DNA of 64,000 nucleotides from Granulosicoccus sp045110475 (GTDB lineage Bacteria; Pseudomonadota; Gammaproteobacteria; Granulosicoccales; Granulosicoccaceae). Below are positions 1 to 8,943 of the stretch, piece by piece. The notes beneath the pieces are model-generated. The model saw only the letters and a list, made by a program, of their open reading frames with translations, searched no databases and was not told the DNA's origin. The DNA lies in NCBI GenBank assembly GCA_045110475.1, contig JBGCGC010000022.1, positions 1 to 64,000 on the forward strand, given 5' to 3'. Position numbers and translations under genes: made by a program. How positions within the stretch are numbered: position 1 is the first letter of the stretch; every line of letters starts with the position of its first letter.

Positions 1-1318
1 GGACTGAAACTCACACCACACAGCACAACAGTTCCTGACGAGGCTCAGCGACTGATTGACCAAACGTCTCAGCAAATGCCGCGAGTCAAAATTACCGAGC
101 TATTGATGGATGTCGATGATTGGACAGGATTCACACGTCACTTCGTTAATCTTAAATCAGGCGATCCGACAAAAGAGCGAACATTCCTGCTGTCAGCAAT
201 TCTGGCCGATGCAATTAATCTGGGGTTGACCAAGATGGCCGAATCCTCTCCAGGCACAACCTACTGAAAGCTATCATGGCTACAAGCGTGGCATATCCGC
301 GACGAAACCTACGCCAGTGCGTTGGCTCAGTTGGTCAATACGCAACTGGCTAATCCCTTTGCCGGACACTGGGGCGACGGTACAACGTCATCGTCTGATG
401 GGCAGCGTTTTCGCACAGCCAGTCACGGCGAAAGCACCGGGCATGTCAATCCGAAGTACAGCACCGAACCGGGCCGACAGTTCTACACCCATATCTCCGA
501 CCAGTACGCACCGTTCAGCACGAAGGTGATCAACGTGGGCATTCGCGACTCCACGTATGTACTGGATGGATTGCTGTATCACGAGTCGGATCTGCGCATC
601 GAGGAGCACTACACAGACACGGCAGGTTTCCACCGATCATGTATTCGCATTGATGCACCTGCTCGGTTTCAGATTCGCACCACGTATTCGTGATTTGAAA
701 GATACGCGTTTGTATTTACCTGGTTCACGCACCGACTATCCCGAGCTACGGGCGATGATCGGCGGCACCATCAACGTGAAACACATACTGGCTCACTGGG
801 ATGAAATCCTGCGTCTAGCTACGTCGATCAAACAAGGTTCAGTGACTGTATCATCGATGGTACGCAAACTCAGCAGCTACCCGAGACAGAATGGTTTGGC
901 TGTCGCACTGCGCGAGCTTGGTCGGATAGAGCGGACGCTGTTCATCCTAGATTGGTTGCAGAATGTCGATCTGAGACGACGTGTACAGGCAGGACTAAAC
1001 AAGGGAGAAGCCCGCAATGCACTTGCCAGAGCGCTATTCTTCAATCGTTTGGGTGAGCTCCGCGACCGCAGCTTTGAACAGCAGCGTTACCGGGCTAGCG
1101 GCCTGAACTTGGTGACGGCTGCAATTGTGTTGTGGAATACCGTCTACCTTGAACGTGCGGTGAGCTCGATGGGGACCGCTGTTGACGACAATCTGCTGCA
1201 ACACCTATCACCACTGGGTTGGGAGCACATCAACCTGACCGGTAACTATGTATGGGAACAGGATCGCAAGATCAAACCAGGTCAGTTTCGTAATCTACGG
1301 CCATTTGGAGGGGCTTAG
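1..1318 (+). pseudogene. Tn3-family transposase, C-terminal part, broken
   Basis: The reading frame is open from base 1, so the gene begins upstream of the window. The protein matches the DDE catalytic region of Tn3-family TnpA: SDGQRF near 400 (first Asp), VLDGLLYHESDL near 570 (second Asp), VYLERAV near 1150 (Glu), and the typical C-terminal end LGWEHINLTG. Two lesions break it. A TGA at 265-267 lies in frame between GTTY and KLSWLQAW. One extra C near 630 moves the frame: removing it turns GFH into GFTDHVFALMH. After that the frame runs to TAG at 1316-1318. The product would resolve or join replicative transposition ends, but this copy cannot make a full protein. The lesions are few and the acidic triad is kept, so decay looks recent. 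Frameshift and stop are read directly; the family call is high confidence. Confidence 0.9.
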
Positions 1319-1331
1319 CGTACGATAATTT
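1314..1331 (+). repeat. Inner half of a Tn3-type terminal inverted repeat
   Basis: The transposase stop codon overlaps CTTAGCGTACGAT, which equals the inner end of the 38-bp terminal repeat of Tn501-like transposons as I remember it. The match fades outward, and no run of C (the expected outer edge) follows within 38 bases. Either this transposon has a divergent repeat or the outer end has been lost. A small dyad GCGAC-ACA-GTCGC lies just beyond. Confidence 0.35.
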
Positions 1332-1955
1332 GTGCGACACAGTCGCGGCCTATCCGATCCGAATCCTCTATCGACCCCTGATTGAGCTGCACTTGCGAGA
1401 GCATGATATGCGAACGCTTGACAAACTGTTCACTCTCACAGCTTTAAACACACGTTCGCGAAACTGGCACTACCGCTGAATCGGATCGGCAGCTGCATAT
1501 CCATTGGACCCGAGACCGTCAAAATTCCCGGACAGCAAATGGTCAAGATCCTACTAGCTGAGGTATAGATCATTAGTTGGGTGACAGCATCCTCTCCTCA
1601 ACACTGCCCCCCCACGCTCTGGTGAACAACGTCTAATTTCCCTGTTGAGCGCTTCCTGCTAATTCCGCAAATCTACCCACAGGTAGAGGTCAACTACTCT
1701 GAAGCATTACAAGCTCACCAGCACAGTGATTATTTATAATCTTTTTCAAACAATTTAATTATATATATAGCATATTGACATATTTTGAGTTGAACGTATG
1801 ATTTATCGAGCAGAATGGCGTAGCAATGATGGCGGCCGAAGCATTTGATTCATCCAAATTTCAGGGGTAACCGGATTTTTGGACAAGGAGGTTTCCATCA
1901 CTTATTGATTCACGCCAATCACCTGCTGCCTCACACCAACAGGAGGAATCAAATC
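1319..1955. other. Gene-free stretch between transposon remnant and tannase gene
   Basis: No gene is supported here. Short open stretches (for example 1319-1485 and 1443-1568 on the + strand) read like fragments of proteins but match nothing I recognise and have no start signals. The part from about 1720 to 1800 is very AT-rich (including a TATATATATA run) and contains the promoter-like sequence annotated separately. The stretch is probably the edge of the mobile DNA plus the upstream region of the tannase-family gene. Confidence 0.5.
1775..1802 (+). promoter_or_regulatory. Probable sigma-70 promoter of the tannase-family gene
   Basis: TTGACA at 1775-1780 is a perfect -35 box. It is followed after 16 bases by TATGAT at 1797-1802, a good -10 box, within AT-rich DNA. 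The first gene downstream is the secreted tannase-family gene (ATG at 1956), leaving a leader of about 145 bases. No operator was recognised. Confidence 0.5.
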
Positions 1956-3674
1956 ATGACTTCACGATATTGTCTCGCAATAACACTGACCAGTAGCCTG
2001 TTTGCAAGTGCAGTTCATGCCGAGCTTACCGAAGAGAGCTGCACCGCCATTGCAGATCTCGTCTATCCCGACCTTCGCATTGAACAGGCGGATTTTGTAA
2101 CCGGAGAGATTGCGATGATCTCGGAAAAACCGTATCCGGATCACTGCGTTATAACTGGTTTTCTGGAAGAACGCGTCGGGACCGACGGACAAAATTACGC
2201 GACCGGGTTTGAACTGCGACTGCCTGTGGACTGGAATGAGCGGTTCTTTTTTCAAGGCGGTGGTGGTATTGATGGTTCGGTTCGCCCAGCAATTGGCACC
2301 AATACCGGCGGTATGCCAGATGCCTTGACGCTAGGAGCCTGGACTATTCATGAAACGCAAAATCCTTTCACCAGGCCCTTTGTTCGTAGCGGATTTCGTG
2401 AAGGAGCGGAATACAGACTGTATTTCCGACTGAACGAAATTCGCTACGGACGAAGGGAGTGCGGAAGGATTTGGTGATTTCATGAATAATCCAGGCTAGG
2501 TTATGCCATAGCGTCTACTGACGGTGGACATAACCTTGGTAGTCGTGGAAACGTCAGCTTTGGTGCCGAGCGAAAAGCCTTGATCGACTATGGCTATAAT
2601 TCAGTCGAGCTGGTGGGGACGACCGCCAAAGTCATAATCCGCGAAGCTTACGGGTCACATGCCGCGCACAGCTATTTTGTCGGATTTTCCAATGGAGGGC
2701 GTCAGGCGCTTTTGTCTGCCATGCGTACACCTAATCTTTTCGACGGTATCGTCGCAGGTGCACCAATCAAACAACAAACGCGTGGTCATGTTGCTACAGC
2801 CTGGAGCTTGAAAGTCCTTGGAGAGATTGCCCCAAAAGACGACCAGGGGCGGCCACTGTTGGCAAACGTCTATTCAGAAACTGATATTGCCGCCATTAAC
2901 GCAACAATCATCGAACAATGCGATGCGCTCGACGGATTGGAAGATGGTGTTGTTGATAGCGCGAGAATGTGCGATGTCGATTTGTCAGCCGTGGTTTGTA
3001 GTGGCGACAAGGCCGAAGGGTGCATCAGCCAGGCGCAAGCCGACGCTTACGATCGCGTGCTAAACGGGCCTGTTAACTCGAATGGCGATGAACTGTACGC
3101 ACCTTACGCCTATGACGCAGGTTCCGACTTTGTGCGGTGGCACCTTGGTGATGCTGAAGAATGGCCCAGCAATGGACGCAAGGCGCGTAACCGCTCCATT
3201 GGGATGGTGTTCCGTCAACCCGCCGATCCTGATTTCGACTCTTGGCAATTTGACTTCGACAAAGACACCATCCCGATGGAAAACGCAAGCCAGTCTGTCG
3301 ATGCAACCAGTGCGGACATTGACGCCTTCGCTTTAAGTGGCGGAAAGCTGATCGTTTATCACAGCATTGGTGATAGTGGTCCGTCAGCGATCGATACTGC
3401 AAGATGGTTTGAAACTGTTCAGGCCCGCTATGGTAAGGAGCAAGTGAATGAGTTTGCGCAGTTGTACCTACTGACGGGCCTCGGGCATTCCCGCACCACT
3501 GGCATCGGGCCAAGCAAGTTTCCAGCACTTGATGCTATTGTGGTATGGGCAGAAAACGCAGTCGCGCCGCAAATGGAAATTTCAGGAGGCACACCAGAAC
3601 GGACGCGGCCAATGTGTGCTTATCCAACCTATGTGATGTGGGACGCTGGCAGCGAAATATGGGGGTGTCAGTAG
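1956..3674 (+). pseudogene. Tannase/feruloyl esterase family protein, interrupted by a MITE
   Basis: Starts at ATG 1956 behind AGGAGG (1941-1946) and encodes a clear signal peptide (cleavage after SAVHA). The family is Tannase (PF07519-type secreted serine esterases that cut ester bonds of aromatic acids): GGGGIDGSV near the oxyanion region, then STDGGH, the nucleophile elbow GFSNGGRQ, DGIVAGAP, an Asp in GDSGP and a late His in GLGHS. Between 2336 and 2500 lies a 165-base insertion that puts TGA (2475) and TAA (2487) in frame. Removing it gives ..DALTLGYAIASTDGGH.. and an uninterrupted 517-residue protein. The fungal-type CS-D-HC disulfide is absent: Phe precedes the Ser and Ser follows the His. 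A second reading start exists inside the gene (near 2580), but a protein from there would lack the signal peptide and N-terminal third. The 250 bases after the stop hold nothing recognisable. Confidence 0.85.
2338..2495. mobile_element. MITE-like element, copy 1 (inside the tannase gene)
   Basis: A 158-base non-coding element with terminal inverted repeats: CCTGGACTATTCATGAAA on the left and the complement of CCTGGATTATTCATGAAA on the right (one mismatch in 18). It is flanked by CTAGG at 2331-2335 and 2496-2500, with AG between the left flank and the element. It shares an internal block (AAGGAGCGGAATACAGACTG and following) with the copy at 51303-51505. No transposase is encoded, so mobility must come from a full element elsewhere. 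The ends resemble those of some IS1380-type insertion sequences, but that is from memory and uncertain. Confidence 0.85.
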
Positions 3675-3925
3675 CGCTAAGCTACGCCGCTAAATCTCGA
3701 CCCACCGGGATACACCTGATGCCCAGCGGGAAGATTTTGTCTGAAAGCCACGCGGCAAAAAAATTCTGAATGGGCTTAGTGGCGAGCCTACACACCATGA
3801 ACAAGCTGCTATCGTGATTGAGACGAGGGTTCACCTCGAACGGGCTCACTTGCGATACACAAGGCCACACTACACTAGCGTACTGTGGCGCGTCGTGAAG
3901 CATGCGAGCGAGCATAAGCTTTCTG

Positions 3926-5416
3926 TTACTGTCGCGAGGCAAGCAAGTTTCGCACCCCACCAATAAATGCCCATATCAAAAGCAGTGCAGATAGTCCCAG
4001 AATAGTGCCAGTTAAGGGGTCAGAGACCATCCTCATTGGGTCGCCTCGAGCCATCAACATTGCACGCCGCAAGTTCTCTTCCAGCATGGGGCCCAGAACA
4101 AAACCCAGTATCAGCGGAGCGGGTGAGTAGCCTGCTCGTTGAAACAGGTAGCCCAAGCCTCCAAAGATAACCACAAGGCCAACATCAAAAGCACTCGTTC
4201 GCATTGAGAATACGCCAATACATATTAAGGCTATAACTACAGGGTAAATATACTTGTAGGGAAATTGAAGAACTCGAACCCAGAGTCCGATTAACGGTAT
4301 GTTCAAAACCAGTAGGAACACATTGCCAATCCAGAAGCTGGCTATCAAACCCCAGAAAATGGTCGGGTGATCGGAGATCAGTAATGGTCCGGGTGTAATG
4401 CCGTGAATCATTAACGCACCTAGCATGATTGACATGGTGGCGCTGCCAGGAATGCCGATAGTCAGAGTGGGGATAAACGCGGTTTGCGCTGCCGCATTGT
4501 TGGCTGACTCGGGTGCTGCAACACCTTCAATGGCCCCCTTGCCAAAACGTGTTTTATCGTTAGCGAACCGTACCTCCGTTGCATAGGCCAGAAAAGCGGC
4601 TATAACGGTACCGGCGCCTGGTAGCGCACCAAGGAACCCGCCGATAGTACTGCCTCGAGCCATGGGTGCAAGGGTTGCTGTCATGTCAGTACGCGTTGGA
4701 ATCATGCTGCGGGTGGTGACTTTCTCCATGACTTTACGTGTCTTGGCGCCGCGAATAGAGCTAATGACTTCTGCTACACCAAACAGCCCCATAGCCATAC
4801 CGACAAGACTCACACCATCGCGCAATTCAAGAAAGTCAAACGTATAACGAAATTCGCCAGTCGTTACATCGGTACCAATCGTACCTAACAGAAGTCCAAG
4901 TACAACCATAATGAGCCCCCTTACAACGGAGCCACCACCAACGGTTACCGCTGCAACCAAGCCCAGTAGCATCAGCGCGAAATAATCAGCTGGTCCAAAA
5001 CTCAGACCAACTTGAGCAATAGCTGGTCCAAACCCCATCAACGCTACAATGCCAACCGATCCCCCAACAAAAGATGCAATAGCGGTTATGAACAACGCAA
5101 CACCAGCTCGGCCGTTCTTGGCCATTGGGTTGCCATCAATGCAAGTGACTGCAGCCGAAGGCGTGCCTGGCAGATTAAGTAGTATTGACGCGATGGAACC
5201 ACCATACTCACCGCCGTAGTAGATACCGCCCAGCATGATTAAGGCCGTTGTGGGTTCCAGATAAAACGTCAATGGCAACAACATTGAAATGGCAGCGAGT
5301 GAGCCAAGGCCAGGTAGTACGCCTATAAACGTGCCAAGAAACACACCTGAAAAGCAATAAGCAAGGTTGGTCGCTGTAAAGGCGGTTGCAAAACCCATTG
5401 CGATGTTTTCAAACAT
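3926..5416 (-). CDS. tctA: Tripartite tricarboxylate transporter, large permease subunit TctA
   Basis: A 496-residue polytopic membrane protein, the usual size for TctA. It carries the family hallmarks PGLG at residues 35-38, the NLPGTPSAAVTCIDG region near 85-100 and a second inverted-repeat half beginning around GALPGAGTVIAAFLAYATE. It is the transport channel of a secondary, ion-driven carboxylate uptake system. ATG 5416 was chosen over the longer reading (to 5494) because family homology begins at MFENIAMGF and the longer form overlaps tctB. It lies 5 bases after tctB, so the two are surely cotranscribed. The substrate class cannot be read from the permease. Confidence 0.92.
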   Translation of the reverse strand: MFENIAMGFATAFTATNLAYCFSGVFLGTFIGVLPGLGSLAAISMLLPLTFYLEPTTALIMLGGIYYGGEYGGSIASILLNLPGTPSAAVTCIDGNPMAKNGRAGVALFITAIASFVGGSVGIVALMGFGPAIAQVGLSFGPADYFALMLLGLVAAVTVGGGSVVRGLIMVVLGLLLGTIGTDVTTGEFRYTFDFLELRDGVSLVGMAMGLFGVAEVISSIRGAKTRKVMEKVTTRSMIPTRTDMTATLAPMARGSTIGGFLGALPGAGTVIAAFLAYATEVRFANDKTRFGKGAIEGVAAPESANNAAAQTAFIPTLTIGIPGSATMSIMLGALMIHGITPGPLLISDHPTIFWGLIASFWIGNVFLLVLNIPLIGLWVRVLQFPYKYIYPVVIALICIGVFSMRTSAFDVGLVVIFGGLGYLFQRAGYSPAPLILGFVLGPMLEENLRRAMLMARGDPMRMVSDPLTGTILGLSALLLIWAFIGGVRNLLASRQ

Positions 5417-5421
5417 GGCGA

Positions 5422-5871
5422 CTAGAATCTGATTTGAAATAGTGGCAATGTCATGCCCAGCAATTGAGAGAACAACAACCAGGCACTGATGCAACTTACA
5501 ATAGAAAGGATCAGGGTGGGTATCCAGCCGTAGTTGCTTTCAGATAGTGCTGATAGCCCAACTACCACCATAAATGCTGGTATTAGTCCAAATACGCGAA
5601 TCGTAAAAGCAAAAGCTGCGACAGCGCACAGAATTGCGATGAGTGGTCGCCAGTCGACTGGGTCTGTACTATCAGGTTCTGGTCTTAGAACTGCACTGGC
5701 GCCTTCAATTAGGGCAAGTAAAAACAATACGCCGGATAAGATGACTGGAAAGTACCCAGGGCCCATGCGGCGGGCAGAGCCAAATTCATAGTCAAGCCCA
5801 ATTACAAACCCGGTTAAGCCAATTGCTGCAAGTATTGCTGCGACGACAGGGCGAAGTGGTAATTGAAGCAT
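5422..5871 (-). CDS. tctB: Tripartite tricarboxylate transporter, small subunit TctB
   Basis: A 149-residue protein with four predicted membrane segments and the TctB N-terminal pattern (GLDYEFGSARRMGPGYFPVILS). It partners TctA in the membrane. ATG 5871 is preferred to a TTG at 5889 because the TTG lies inside the T-tract of the terminator upstream. That terminator separates the gene from tctC, so tctBA should be transcribed only by read-through, which fits the need for far more binding protein than permease. Confidence 0.88.
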   Translation of the reverse strand: MLQLPLRPVVAAILAAIGLTGFVIGLDYEFGSARRMGPGYFPVILSGVLFLLALIEGASAVLRPEPDSTDPVDWRPLIAILCAVAAFAFTIRVFGLIPAFMVVVGLSALSESNYGWIPTLILSIVSCISAWLLFSQLLGMTLPLFQIRF

Positions 5872-5885
5872 AGAGCATTCCGATA

Positions 5886-5915
5886 CCAAAAAAATTGGGG
5901 CGGCCGATGCCGCCC
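5886..5915 (-). terminator. Rho-independent terminator between tctC and tctB
   Basis: On the minus strand GGGCGGC-ATCG-GCCGCCC forms a 7-bp GC-only stem followed by CCAA-like sequence and seven consecutive T (positions 5894 to 5888). It lies just after the tctC stop (5938) and before the tctB start (5871). It is therefore an intra-operon attenuating terminator. Confidence 0.8.
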
Positions 5916-5937
5916 TCGAATGGTAGAGTACGAAAGC

Positions 5938-6933
5938 TTACTTCGTCTCAACACCAGCGGCTTCAATAACGTCTTTCCATTTTGATCGTTCAGAGGAATG
6001 AAATTCTACGGCTTCTGCTGGTGACGTTAGCGTCGGGGCTAAGCCTTTACTGGCATAGGCTTCAAGTACAGCTTCATCTTGCATAGCGGCATTGAGTGCC
6101 TCAGACAGAGCTGCTTGCACATCCGCTGGCGTACCTTTTGGAGTAACAAGAAGATTCCAGAGTGTTGCCGTATATCCATCGAAGCCACCTTCAATGACCG
6201 TTGGAACGTCAGGCATGAGTGGTGAGCGTTCAGGAGAAGATACAGCGAAGGGTTGAATTCCTTCAGCACGAACCTGTTCAGCGGCACCAGGCGTTGTCAA
6301 CATGGCAATATCAACATGCCCACCGAGTACATCGTTCATTAAAGGTGTATTTCCCTTGTAAGGAATATGCAGCATTTCAACACCTGCCACGCTTTTAAGA
6401 TATTCCATCGCTAAGTGACCGGGTGTGCCCACTCCCGAGCTGCCATACGTTAACGCTTCGGGGTTTGCTTTTGCAAAAGCCATAAGTTCGTCTAGCGTGG
6501 TTGGCTCAAGACCGTTTCGACCGGCGATAACCAGGCCCAATGTGCCCATCACACCGATGATATCGAGATCGTTGTCGATGTCATAGCCCGTATCACGGCC
6601 AAGTGCTGTAATGAGAATGGATGCGCCAACACCGCTCACACCAAGTGTGTGTCCATCAGGTTCGGAGCTGGCTACGTGTCCTATGCCTATCGTGCCACCG
6701 GAGCCGGCTCGATTTTCTACCAGTACGGGTTGGCCGAGTGTGCCTGTCATATGTTCAGCAAGAATACGTGCAACCACATCAGTGGATCCGCCTGGCGGAA
6801 ACCCAACAACCAGCGTGACAGGTTTGCTGGGATAATCAGCAGCAACAGCAGCAACAGCAGATAAGATGGCAGCGCTGCCTAAGATTCCGGCGGTCATGTT
6901 GCGCCAGATGGTGACCCAGTTAAATCTTGACAT
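5938..6933 (-). CDS. tctC: Tripartite tricarboxylate transporter substrate-binding protein (Bug/TctC family)
   Basis: A 331-residue periplasmic binding protein. The N-terminal signal peptide ends at AVAA before DYPSKPVTLVVGFPPGGSTD, which is the classic Bug-family start, with the GG-S-T-D loop that contacts a carboxylate of the ligand. Further family motifs are YGSSGVGTPGHLA and HIPYKGNTPLMNDVLGGHVD. It delivers the ligand to TctAB. Bug proteins bind di- and tricarboxylates and aromatic acids, so the ligand is not determined by sequence. It is followed by a terminator and preceded, about 200 bases upstream, by the dehydratase genes on the same strand. Confidence 0.92.
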   Translation of the reverse strand: MSRFNWVTIWRNMTAGILGSAAILSAVAAVAADYPSKPVTLVVGFPPGGSTDVVARILAEHMTGTLGQPVLVENRAGSGGTIGIGHVASSEPDGHTLGVSGVGASILITALGRDTGYDIDNDLDIIGVMGTLGLVIAGRNGLEPTTLDELMAFAKANPEALTYGSSGVGTPGHLAMEYLKSVAGVEMLHIPYKGNTPLMNDVLGGHVDIAMLTTPGAAEQVRAEGIQPFAVSSPERSPLMPDVPTVIEGGFDGYTATLWNLLVTPKGTPADVQAALSEALNAAMQDEAVLEAYASKGLAPTLTSPAEAVEFHSSERSKWKDVIEAAGVETK

Positions 6934-7132
6934 GATATGAAACTTCCTCCAGTTGCGATCAGCGTAAGGGTGGTGTTTTACTGAGCGATCTATTTAAAGC
7001 TAGTATTATGGTTTAATCAGCTAGACCCCCGTTGTAAACCAATCTGTTCTTCTATGCAAGGTTTTTTGGATAAGCAAGACGCTCGGGAAGCTCAGTAGCC
7101 CTGCATGCATGCGGGCGTAAATGTATGAATAC

Positions 7133-7765
7133 TTAGCCTGGACTGCTGTCCCGTGCTTTACGCATTTCAGCTAAGAGCGCCATACGTTTTTGTCTCGCAG
7201 CGTTAGCGGTCTGATCATAAATACTATTACCGCGAGCATCAATTCCAACAGTCAGTGGACCCAGGCGCTCGACTTCGATTCGTGCTATTCGGTAGTGTGA
7301 AATTAATTCTGGCCAACCAATGCCAGTGACTTTCCGAATGCCTGCTGTAATAATTTGTGCGCCGCCTCCGAGGAACGATAAATAGACACAACAATTTTCA
7401 GCCATCGCGCTTGCACAGGCAGCGTCTAATCCGCCTTTACCGCCCGTTGCTCGTAGCCCAAGCCCTGGAATCAATTTTGGCATGTGACTATTGAACCGGG
7501 TGCTGGTCGTTGGGTTCATATACACAATGCGCATAGAGCCATCATCGTCTTCTTCGTTAAGGCTGCCAAGGTGGAATAGGGCGCTGCCATTCATATCAAA
7601 CGGCAGGGGTTCGTCTCCTTCAAGGCACTTGAGCAATCGATCATGTGTTGGCAGGCCTGCGGTGGCATAGATTTCGCCCGTGAGATAAACAAAGTCTCCA
7701 ACGTTGAGCTTCAATACGGCTTCATCTTTTAGTGGCATCTGTAGTTCATGTTCAGTCGCGCTCAT
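7133..7765 (-). CDS. Class I fumarate hydratase / L(+)-tartrate dehydratase, beta subunit
   Basis: A 210-residue protein of the Fumarase_C (beta) family: GDFVYLTGEIYATAGLPTHDR near the start, then GLGLRATGGKGGLD and the LSFLGGGAQI segment. It forms the mobile half of the active site of a [4Fe-4S] hydro-lyase together with the alpha subunit, whose stop it overlaps by four bases (ATGA, 7762-7765). This overlap fixes the start at MSATEHE. Two-subunit enzymes of this class include TtdAB, two-subunit fumarases and mesaconases, so the substrate is uncertain. The last bases before the stop (TTAGCCTGGACTG on +) resemble the end of the local MITE family, probably by chance. Confidence 0.88.
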   Translation of the reverse strand: MSATEHELQMPLKDEAVLKLNVGDFVYLTGEIYATAGLPTHDRLLKCLEGDEPLPFDMNGSALFHLGSLNEEDDDGSMRIVYMNPTTSTRFNSHMPKLIPGLGLRATGGKGGLDAACASAMAENCCVYLSFLGGGAQIITAGIRKVTGIGWPELISHYRIARIEVERLGPLTVGIDARGNSIYDQTANAARQKRMALLAEMRKARDSSPG

Positions 7766-8631
7766 TCTGACCACTCCATACGACCATCTCCCCACATACG
7801 AACACTGGCGCGTCTGTTTATCCAGCAATTGAAGCAAACAGCAACCGGGGTGAAACCATGACCACTGGAATAATCAATATGTACGCCGAGAACGGTTGTA
7901 TCGCCGCCTGTACCCATTGGTCCGAAACCCAGTCCGTTTACCGCTTTTGTTAGACGCACCTCCATTGCTGCAAGTGTTGCATCGGGGTTCTCTACACCAA
8001 CGGGACGCAAGGTTTGTTTCTTTGCCAAGCCTGCGCAGTGATCAAAACTACCGCCTATACCGACACCCATGATAACGGGCGGACAATGCTGCGCGCCTGC
8101 TTTAATGGCGACATCAAGGATGTAGGTTTCAATCGTATCCAGAGATGGGAACGTGAACAGTTCTAATGCGGCCCAGCGACCGGAACCCAATGCTTTAGGT
8201 GAGCAGAGTATCTCTACATAATCAGCGCCGCTTTCGAAGTCGTAGGTAACGATGGGCATGTCTTTACCATGATATCCCCGCTCTAGCGTGATGGGGTTGG
8301 TTACGTGCTTAAGCAGAGGTGGCTCAATGGTGTCAACAAGAACCTCGTAGCCTTTTCTGATTGATGCCTTGAAGTCGCAATCGAGTTGAGCTTTGCTTCC
8401 AATCTTTACAAAATAGGTCGGAAAACCGCTATCAGAACAGACAAAACTATTGTTGGTTTCTGCAAGATCTGCACTTTCTAACTGAAGTTTAAACGTACGT
8501 CGAGCAGTATCGTTGGTCTCTGTCTTCATTGCTTTGGCAATGCCCGCCTTTGCATCTTCGGGTACTTTGCGCAATGAGCGCGAATAAAGCGTTTTAGTCG
8601 CCTCGATGATCATGCTGTCTGTAATGGGCAT
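7762..8631 (-). CDS. Class I fumarate hydratase / L(+)-tartrate dehydratase, alpha subunit
   Basis: A 289-residue Fumerase (alpha) family protein holding the catalytic [4Fe-4S] cluster. Candidate cluster cysteines are in FVCSDSGFP, in AQHCPPVIMGVGIGG and in the late AVCFNCWINRR. The size fits TtdA-type subunits (about 300 residues) rather than the fused FumA/FumB enzymes. It reversibly adds or removes water on a hydroxy-dicarboxylate. It is the first gene of a minus-strand run that continues into beta subunit, tctC, tctB and tctA, linking uptake of a carboxylate to its hydration or dehydration. Its upstream region faces the enol-lactonase-like gene and holds a candidate operator. Confidence 0.88.
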   Translation of the reverse strand: MPITDSMIIEATKTLYSRSLRKVPEDAKAGIAKAMKTETNDTARRTFKLQLESADLAETNNSFVCSDSGFPTYFVKIGSKAQLDCDFKASIRKGYEVLVDTIEPPLLKHVTNPITLERGYHGKDMPIVTYDFESGADYVEILCSPKALGSGRWAALELFTFPSLDTIETYILDVAIKAGAQHCPPVIMGVGIGGSFDHCAGLAKKQTLRPVGVENPDATLAAMEVRLTKAVNGLGFGPMGTGGDTTVLGVHIDYSSGHGFTPVAVCFNCWINRRASVRMWGDGRMEWSE

Positions 8632-8801
8632 AGCTAGTCCGTCCGTTATTAACGTATTCTTGCGCTAGCGCATCAGACGCTGCTTGAGCAAGCACGGCGC
8701 TCACAATGTGCTTTGAGTCGACAATCAATAAAGCTAAAAGTATCACTTTATGTTATTGGTACGTCAACAAATCTCAATGGCTTTTTTGGTCAAAAATAGA
8801 A

Positions 8802-8825
8802 AGTAGACAAGTATATCGTGTCACT
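8802..8825. promoter_or_regulatory. Candidate operator (inverted repeat)
   Basis: AGTAGACAAG and its near-complement CGTGTCACT flank a TATAT centre. The arms AGT-GACA-G and C-TGTC-ACT pair apart from single-base gaps. Position, between the dehydratase and hydrolase operons, suits binding by a dimeric regulator such as the GntR/UTRA protein encoded at 12528-13274. There is no direct evidence for binding. Confidence 0.35.
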
Positions 8826-8907
8826 GTAAAGTTATAAAGATGATTTAATGGTCAAAAGGGGGTTTTTCAACCAATATGCAGCAAAGAAGCGATAAGACAA
8901 TCATCGA

Positions 8908-8933
8908 CGGGGTTTTGGTCGGCGGGGTTTTGG
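8908..8933 (+). repeat. Short tandem repeat overlapping the ribosome-binding site
   Basis: CGGGGTTTTGG occurs at 8908-8918 and again at 8923-8933 (period 15). The second copy runs into GGAGG (8932-8936), the Shine-Dalgarno sequence for the TTG start at 8944. Confidence 0.6.
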
Positions 8934-8943
8934 AGGTATTGCG

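Larger units (their letters stand above)
8632..8943. other. Divergent control region of the catabolic cluster
   Basis: This 312-base region separates two divergent operons and holds no gene. Visible structure: the palindrome TGCGCTAGCGCA (8661-8672), an inverted repeat at 8802-8825 (annotated separately), two copies of TGGTCAAAA (8787-8795, 8849-8857) and a 15-base-period tandem repeat ending at the ribosome-binding site (8908-8933). No convincing -35/-10 pair was found. Confidence 0.55.

Noticed and set aside
1319..1568. Possible remnant of a second transposase
   Set aside because: Two short frames look protein-like but cannot be matched to a family by eye, so no gene is reported.
3682..3963. 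93-codon minus-strand frame after the tctA gene
   Set aside because: It overlaps the tctA end and has no recognisable domain or start signal.
7133..7155. TTAGCCTGGACTG...GTCCCG at the end of the dehydratase beta gene looks like a MITE end
   Set aside because: Only about 11-16 bases agree, there is no matching right end or CTAG duplication, and the bases are coding (RDSSPG and stop).
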